A stretch of 5,140 bases of DNA from JBBRLA01 sp038231615 (GTDB lineage Bacteria > Myxococcota_A > Polyangia > Palsa-1104 > JAEUJZ01), in NCBI GenBank assembly GCA_038231615.1, contig JBBRLA010000622.1, positions 1 through 5,140 of the forward strand. Direction: 5' to 3'. Below are positions 4,970-5,140 of this stretch, piece after piece (position 1 is the stretch's first letter; the number at the start of each line of letters is the position of its first letter). The notes beneath the pieces were generated by a model that was not told where the DNA came from, searched no databases, and was given only the letters and a program-made list of their open reading frames with translations. Position numbers and translations under genes: made by a program.

Positions 4970-5140
4970 ATGTCGCTGTTTGATAATCAGCAGGCCGACA
5001 ACCTGCGCGCCTGCGAACAGATGATCGAGTCGGTACTCGCGCAGATGGGGCTGGACGTCGCCGGCAGCCGCCTCGCGGATCGCCCGGATCACTCACCACA
5101 GAAGCTGAGCGGCCCGGCCTGGGGGCTGACCTGCGGCTCG
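4970..5140 (+). CDS. Partial hypothetical protein, possibly YbjN-like
   Basis: The first 57 codons of a gene that continues past the right edge. The N-terminus MSLFDNQQADNLRACEQMIE begins with an amphipathic helix (about 10-27), followed by a Pro/Asp loop (RLADRPDHSP) and then LSGPAWGLTCGS, which looks like the start of a beta-strand region. No signal peptide is seen, so a cytoplasmic location is likely. The general plan of N-terminal helix then 'W.L..GS' strand recalls YbjN/type III chaperone-like proteins, but too little is visible to assign it. The start is fixed by an in-frame TAG at 4958-4960 with no other start between, and no Shine-Dalgarno is visible. Codon choice (mostly G/C third positions) fits its neighbours. 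Confidence 0.75.
   Translation, partial: MSLFDNQQADNLRACEQMIESVLAQMGLDVAGSRLADRPDHSPQKLSGPAWGLTCGS

Overview
This is a GC-rich bacterial window. It has long antisense shadow reading frames, standalone single-gene transcription units and a cysteine-rich (zinc-binding) form of ribosomal protein L28. The mix of a UPF0158 protein, an orphan phage-tail-tube-like protein and a membrane-anchored carboxypeptidase-regulatory-like protein resembles the Myxococcota/Bradymonadota (former Deltaproteobacteria). That placement is inference only, since no phylogenetic marker was searched.

Layout. Positions 1-301 (minus strand) look like a very compact, ORF-less group II intron or intron remnant. There is a good domain V hairpin, a plausible domain VI, the conserved domain I GGGTGAAAGTCCCG element, a GTGCG 5' end and an EBS1/IBS1 match at the predicted splice site. 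Positions 302-1127 hold no credible gene. They contain an inverted array of CGGAAC-headed modules around a perfect 34-bp palindrome (about 575-837), and an 8-bp tandem repeat near 1087-1118. A UPF0158-family gene (1128-1586, minus) is divergent from a 317-residue protein made of two successive T4 gp19-like tail-tube domains (1703-2656, plus). That gene converges, across a long imperfect hairpin, on a 561-residue single-pass membrane protein with about four carboxypeptidase-regulatory-like beta-sandwich domains (2774-4459, minus). The latter is divergent from rpmB (4675-4869, plus). After three small hairpins a new gene begins at 4970 and runs off the window. It has no visible Shine-Dalgarno and may be leaderless.

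The genes do not form an obvious pathway. Apart from rpmB (translation), they appear to be separately transcribed. The items most worth a second look are the two-domain tail-tube protein without other injection-system genes, the minimal group II intron, and the mirrored modular repeat array.
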